Assembly (NCBI GenBank): GCA_937990735.1
Contig: CALKQT010000030.1
Span: forward strand, 3,031-67,030
Direction: 5' to 3'
Source: an uncultured Campylobacter sp.
GTDB lineage: Bacteria; Campylobacterota; Campylobacteria; Campylobacterales; Campylobacteraceae
Length of the DNA stretch: 64,000 nucleotides
Notes under the pieces: model-generated
Told to the model about the DNA's origin: nothing
The model's input: only the letters and a program-made list of their open reading frames with translations
The model's database searches: none
Position numbers and translations under genes: made by a program
Shown here: positions 60,192-64,000 of the stretch, one piece after another
Layout: each line of letters starts with the position of its first letter
Numbering within the stretch: position 1 is the first letter of the stretch

Positions 60192-60240
60192 AGAATTTCC
60201 TTGGAATTTATTTTGAGCAATTATATCGCAAGCTCGCTTA

Positions 60241-61563
60241 TTACGGCTTTAAAACGCTTATTGTTTTAAAATTTACGTAGTTTACGAAAGCACCTTCGTT
60301 GATTTTGACATTTTGGCGTTTGGTGTAATCGACGAGATATTTTCCGCTGCCGCTTGCACTGAAGCTCACGCAAATTTTAGCGGCGAATTCGATCACCTCT
60401 TCGCTTAGACTTTGTTTATTTGTCTTTACGATGACGTGTGCGCTTGGAATGTCCTTAAGATGAAACCAATAGTCGGACTTGGAGCTATTTTTTAGTAAGA
60501 ACTCATTGCCTTTTTCGTTTTTACCGACGCTGATTTTAAAATCCCCTAGATAAAAGCTCGCTACATATTCGCTATTTTTTTCCTTGCTTTTTTGCCTAAT
60601 TTGCGTGCGCTTAGGCATTAGAATTTCGATCTCGTGTGCGTCCTGTGCGGCAAGAATGAGCGATTTTAAATTCTCATAAAACGCGAGTTTCTCCTTTAAA
60701 TTTTGCTCTTCGATATGTATATTTGCAGCCTTTTGGCGCAGACGCTTCGCCTCGGAGTAAAGCTCGCCCAAAGCGGCGCTTGCAGGCTTTTGCAGCTTAA
60801 ATTCTACCGCTTCGGCGTCTCCTTTTTGCAGCGTAAATTCTCGCGCGCTGGTTGGAATTTTATAGATATTTTCTTTTAGCAAGGCAGCTTTTTCGCTTAA
60901 AAGCTCGGCGCTTCGCAGTAGCTCGGCGCTGCTTTGCAAAGAGCCTAAAGCCTCGCGCACCGAGTCTAGCTTTTTATTTAGCGCCGTGATTTTTGCGGAT
61001 TTGAGCGAGTTTAAGCGATCCGCATTTAGCGCGTTAAATTCCGCGCGAAAAAATGCTTTAAAATCCGAAATTTTTGGCACGGGGGCTTCTTTAATATTTG
61101 CAGGCGGTAGATGACGGAGTTTTCTTCCTACCTTGATCTGTCTAAATTCCGTTTCGAAGTGCCGCAGCGCCTCTAAAATCACATCGTTTTCATCGGTGAT
61201 TATTACGTTGGTAAATCGCCCGGTAAATTCGAAGTAGATATTTGAGCTTTGGGTTTTGTAGCTTGCGTTTTGGCTTACGCTAAGGCATAAAATTCTATTA
61301 TTTTCTGGCACGCTAACGGAAGTGATGCGCGATTTTACGAAGCGCTTGGCAAGTAGCACGTCAAAGGGCGCCGCGTAAACCTTGCCTTCCGTAAAAGCGT
61401 CATTTTCGTGGATATTGCAGCCCGATTTATTCATATCAAAAAACAGCGTCTCGTCGCCGTCAAAGCAAACTTTAAAAAGGTTATCTCCTACGCGTTTAAT
61501 GTGCGAAAGGAAGCGTTTGGCGCGTAGATACTCGCAAATCTGAATTAAGTTTTGATACTTCAT
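60241..61563 (-). CDS. NFACT (RqcH/Rqc2-like) RNA-binding protein
   Basis: A 440-residue NFACT-family protein (often annotated fibronectin-binding). The N-terminal NFACT-N part (about 1-170) is followed by helix-hairpin/coiled-coil regions rich in Leu/Lys/Glu (about 185-315) and an NFACT-R domain (about 330-420) with SDYWFHLKDIPSAHVIVKT, the signature of tRNA-binding Rqc2 proteins. RqcH adds alanine tails to stalled nascent chains on 50S ribosomes. This protein is shorter than Bacillus RqcH, as in other epsilonproteobacteria, so that activity is inferred, not certain. The start lies 5 bases after the nitroreductase stop. Confidence 0.85.
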   Translation of the reverse strand: MKYQNLIQICEYLRAKRFLSHIKRVGDNLFKVCFDGDETLFFDMNKSGCNIHENDAFTEGKVYAAPFDVLLAKRFVKSRITSVSVPENNRILCLSVSQNASYKTQSSNIYFEFTGRFTNVIITDENDVILEALRHFETEFRQIKVGRKLRHLPPANIKEAPVPKISDFKAFFRAEFNALNADRLNSLKSAKITALNKKLDSVREALGSLQSSAELLRSAELLSEKAALLKENIYKIPTSAREFTLQKGDAEAVEFKLQKPASAALGELYSEAKRLRQKAANIHIEEQNLKEKLAFYENLKSLILAAQDAHEIEILMPKRTQIRQKSKEKNSEYVASFYLGDFKISVGKNEKGNEFLLKNSSKSDYWFHLKDIPSAHVIVKTNKQSLSEEVIEFAAKICVSFSASGSGKYLVDYTKRQNVKINEGAFVNYVNFKTISVLKP

Positions 61564-61568
61564 ACGCG

Positions 61569-62093
61569 TTAAAATTTCTCTTTATGGATTTTGCTTAAAT
61601 TTAGCTTCTGCAGATCGTGAGGGCTCGGACTGCGCTGCGGCACGCCGAGAGCCAGTATCGCTTCTGCTTTGAAATTCGGCGGAAAGTCCAGCTCCTCGCG
61701 CAAAAACTCCTCACAGCTGCGTCCGTTCGCGGCGGCACGCAGCCTTACCTGCACCCAGCAGCTACCGAGATTTAGCGTGCTTGCGGCAAGGTGCATGTAA
61801 CCTAGCGCTACCGAGCAGTCCTCGATCCAGACGTCCTGCTTCTGTTCATCTGCGATCACGACGATCGCGGCCGCGGCCTGTTTTAGCATATTCGCTCCGC
61901 TGCTACGACATCCGCTTAGCCGCTCAAGCATCTGTTTGTCTCGCACGAGGATGAACTCCCACGGGCGACGTGCATGCCCCGACGGCGCAAGCAGGCCCGC
62001 TTTTAAAATTTTATCCAGCGCCTCGTCCTCAAGCGGCGTATCCGCATATTTCCTTACGCTTCTGCGGTTTGCAAAAATATCTAAAATTCCCAT
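61569..62093 (-). CDS. Nitroreductase family protein
   Basis: A 174-residue FMN-dependent nitroreductase-fold protein. FMN-binding residues are seen in ANRRSVRKYADTPLEDEAL (9-27), APSGHARRPWEFILVRD (36-52) and ALGVPQRSPSPHD near the end. Such enzymes reduce nitro compounds or quinones with NAD(P)H; the substrate is unknown. The ATG follows AAGGAGCGAGACG. It opens the nitroreductase-NFACT-cdsA-dxr run on the minus strand and is divergent from leuC. Confidence 0.88.
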   Translation of the reverse strand: MGILDIFANRRSVRKYADTPLEDEALDKILKAGLLAPSGHARRPWEFILVRDKQMLERLSGCRSSGANMLKQAAAAIVVIADEQKQDVWIEDCSVALGYMHLAASTLNLGSCWVQVRLRAAANGRSCEEFLREELDFPPNFKAEAILALGVPQRSPSPHDLQKLNLSKIHKEKF

Positions 62094-62152
62094 CGTCTCG
62101 CTCCTTGCGGCTCAATTATACATAAAATTGCAAAAATTTATGATTTTTTAGC

Positions 62153-62158
62153 TAAAAT
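62153..62158 (+). promoter_or_regulatory. -10 element of leuC
   Basis: TAAAAT in TTTTTTAGCTAAAATCGCGC, 33 bases before the ATG, with a T-rich upstream run. The context matches dnaA and the DUF475 gene. No leucine-leader peptide or T-box is seen in the short leader. Confidence 0.5.
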
Positions 62159-62190
62159 CGCGCAAATTTAACCGATACGAAGGAGATTTT

Positions 62191-63456
62191 ATGAAGCAGA
62201 CGATCACGGAGAAAATTTTTAGCGAGCACGTGGGCGAGGCGGTTTTTGCGGGACAGATCATCGAAAGCGCCATCGATATGGTCATCGGCAACGACATCAC
62301 GACGCCGATTTCGATCAAGCAGTTCGAGCTTAGCGGCGCAAAAAAGCTCGCCAACCCGGACGGCTTTGCGATCGTGATGGATCACTATATCCCTACGAAG
62401 GATATTTTAAGCGCAAACCAAGCTAAAATTTCACGCGAATTTGCTTACAAACACGATTTGAAAAACTATTTCGACGAAAAAGATATGGGTATCGAGCACG
62501 CGCTGATGCCTGAAAAAGGGCTCGTAGTGCCCGGCGACGTCATCATCGGCGCGGATAGCCACACCTGTACCCACGGCGCGCTGGGGGCATTTGCGACCGG
62601 TATGGGCAGCACCGATCTTGCTTTTGCGATGATAACGGGCAAAAATTGGTTTAAAGTGCCGCCTACGATCAAAGTGGTCTTTTGCGGCAAGCCCGCGCCA
62701 CACATCTACGGCAAGGATCTTATTTTAGAGGTGATCCGCCTTATCGGCGTGGACGGTGCGCGCTATAAGGCTTTGGAGTTCTGCGGCGACGCGCTTAAGC
62801 ACCTGGATATGGATAGCAGATTTTCGCTTTGCAATATGGCGATCGAAGCGGGCGGTAAGAGCGGTATCGTCGCGGTCGATGAGATCACGAAGGAATTTTT
62901 AGCGGATAAAAGCTTGCGCGCCGAGCCGAAATTTCACTACTCCGACGAGGGCGCGAACTATGAGCAAATTTTGCAGATCGACGTAAGCAAGCTTGATCCG
63001 GTGATCGCCTATCCGTTTCTGCCTAGCAACGGCAAGAGCGTGCGCGAGGCGGTGCGCGATGATATCGCCGTCGATCAGGTCTTTATCGGCAGCTGCACCA
63101 ACGGCAGGCTCTCCGATCTGCGGATCGCCGCGCAAATTTTAAAAGGTCGCAAGGTCGCGCGCAAAACCCGCCTCATCATCACGCCTGCGACGCAAAAGAT
63201 CGCTCTGGCTGCGCAAAAAGAGGGGCTGTGGGATATTTTCGTAGAAGCGGGCGCAGTCGTCAGCAACCCGACCTGCGGCGCGTGCCTGGGCGGATATATG
63301 GGGATTTTGGGCGTGGGCGAGCGCTGCGTAAGCACGACTAATCGAAATTTCGTAGGTCGCATGGGCGACAGAACAAGCGAAGTGTATCTAGCAAACTCCG
63401 CCGTCGCCGCAGCTAGCGCCGTCGCAGGCAAGATCGCCGACCCGAGGGATTTGTAA
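62191..63456 (+). CDS. leuC: 3-isopropylmalate dehydratase large subunit LeuC
   Basis: A 421-residue aconitase-family subunit that isomerises 2- to 3-isopropylmalate in leucine synthesis. The three [4Fe-4S] ligands are Cys302 (GSCTNGRLSDL), Cys362 and Cys365 (NPTCGACLGG). GADSHTCTHGALGAFATGMGSTD carries substrate-site His/Thr residues. Length is that of the shorter archaeal/epsilonproteobacterial LeuC type. The ATG follows GAAGGAGATTTT. No leuD follows within the remaining 540 bases; the small subunit must be encoded elsewhere. Confidence 0.95.
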   Translation: MKQTITEKIFSEHVGEAVFAGQIIESAIDMVIGNDITTPISIKQFELSGAKKLANPDGFAIVMDHYIPTKDILSANQAKISREFAYKHDLKNYFDEKDMGIEHALMPEKGLVVPGDVIIGADSHTCTHGALGAFATGMGSTDLAFAMITGKNWFKVPPTIKVVFCGKPAPHIYGKDLILEVIRLIGVDGARYKALEFCGDALKHLDMDSRFSLCNMAIEAGGKSGIVAVDEITKEFLADKSLRAEPKFHYSDEGANYEQILQIDVSKLDPVIAYPFLPSNGKSVREAVRDDIAVDQVFIGSCTNGRLSDLRIAAQILKGRKVARKTRLIITPATQKIALAAQKEGLWDIFVEAGAVVSNPTCGACLGGYMGILGVGERCVSTTNRNFVGRMGDRTSEVYLANSAVAAASAVAGKIADPRDL

Positions 63457-64000
63457 GTTTAGAAAGCCGCCTTTTATTTTTAATTCGCTTGCGTCATAAA
63501 TTTTGAGGGATAAAATACAAAATTCGATAGCGTCGCAAAGCTTGGCGAGTATAAAAAAAGGTGAGGACGGCTGGCTTTGTTGTTGAAATTTTGCGGCAAA
63601 ATTTCACCTCGTCATCTACAAAATTTCTTCATTATAAATTCCGCTTTCACCCACCGCGAGGCTTTGTTATTAAAACCTCGCGGATTTTAAATGCTGCTAT
63701 CGGCGTAATCACGTAAATTTTGAAATTCTACTTGGCAGAGTTTTACTCTAACAAGTGCGCTAGAGTAAAATTTATGCTTAAAAAATGTCGACGTGCAGAG
63801 TTTAAATTTAGGTTTCCGCTTCGCTCGGCTTGTTTGCGTAATAAGTAAAATTTCAAATAGATATCCCATTGGCGCTTACATTGATAAGTACCAAGCGTTC
63901 GCCTAGGTTAAATTTTAAAATTTAGAGCCGAAAGCCTACGCGTAAATTTAACAAAACCGCCGCAAGTTTGCTCAAATTTACGGCGGCATATTTTAAAATT
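63457..64000. other. Gap after leuC with inverted repeats
   Basis: No gene is seen up to the window edge. It holds two clear inverted repeats: TGAAATTTTGC-G-GCAAAATTTCA (63584-63606, 11-bp arms) and CCGCGAGG-14-CCTCGCGG followed by ATTTTAAA (63654-63683). The latter may terminate leuC. An exact AAATTTTAAAATTT lies at 63910-63923. Confidence 0.6.

Overview
The window is about 64 kb of a chromosome from a Campylobacter-type epsilonproteobacterium. The main evidence is the order ruvC | dnaA-dnaN-gyrB at the replication origin, DnaA boxes of the epsilonproteobacterial TTATTCAC type, and blocks that match my memory of C. jejuni gene order: lspA-hemJ (Cj0361-0362 region), a CmeR-like TetR regulator followed by homologues of Cj0371-Cj0373, and dxr-cdsA-NFACT (Cj1346c-Cj1349c region). 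GC content looks much higher than in C. jejuni, and the gaps between genes are full of AT palindromes. This suggests one of the higher-GC, often oral Campylobacter species (C. gracilis, C. showae, C. rectus group); the species cannot be fixed from the sequence alone.

Layout. 1-2.3 kb: lspA (partial), a TM2/SHOCT membrane protein, hemJ, nhaA. 2.4-4.3 kb (minus): ruvC, a nitrilase-family amidase and a cysteine hydrolase. 4.3-9.3 kb: bipartite oriC with dnaA, dnaN, gyrB. 9.3-15.5 kb: a degenerate GGDEF-EAL membrane protein abutting gyrB, queF, an HD-domain protein, an SRP RNA gene (minus), typA, a HAD phosphatase. 15.8-22.7 kb: an RclA-like flavoprotein, a CmeR-like regulator, an HTH protein with a UPF0323 lipoprotein, a glutathionylspermidine-synthase-like protein, a D-2-hydroxyacid dehydrogenase. 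22.9-27.1 kb: an iron-uptake locus (TonB-dependent receptor, PepSY membrane protein, divergent AraC regulator). 27.3-30.7 kb: four tandem amino-acid-binding-protein paralogues with no permease or ATPase. 31-44 kb: transporters, DUF475, DUF3137, a peroxiredoxin, two cysteine-rich Sel1-type secreted proteins, a CoA transferase, and an overlapping operon of methyltransferase, di-haem peroxidase and EAL phosphodiesterase. 45-50 kb: ZnuC/ZnuB-type metal transporter, an EamA transporter with a very long repeat-derived N-terminus, DUF4197-like protein, mntP, a beta-propeller-like protein. 51-56.6 kb: methyltransferase, second TonB-dependent receptor, and a small-gene cluster with two zinc-ribbon membrane proteins and an Imm32-like protein. 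56.8-64 kb: tRNA-Val, DUF3137 protein, dxr, cdsA, an NFACT protein, nitroreductase, leuC.

How it fits together. Much of the window is core replication, translation and isoprenoid/phospholipid machinery. The accessory content points to a host-associated, micro-oxic life: two TonB receptors with Fur-box-like sites, zinc/manganese handling, peroxide defence (di-haem peroxidase, peroxiredoxin) and an RclA-like enzyme of the hypothiocyanite-reducing family. The most unusual signal is a family of AT palindromes built on AAATTTTAAAATTT. It fills most gaps and also appears inside two reading frames: it brackets an extra segment in one methyltransferase, and related low-complexity sequence makes up the first half of the EamA transporter ORF.
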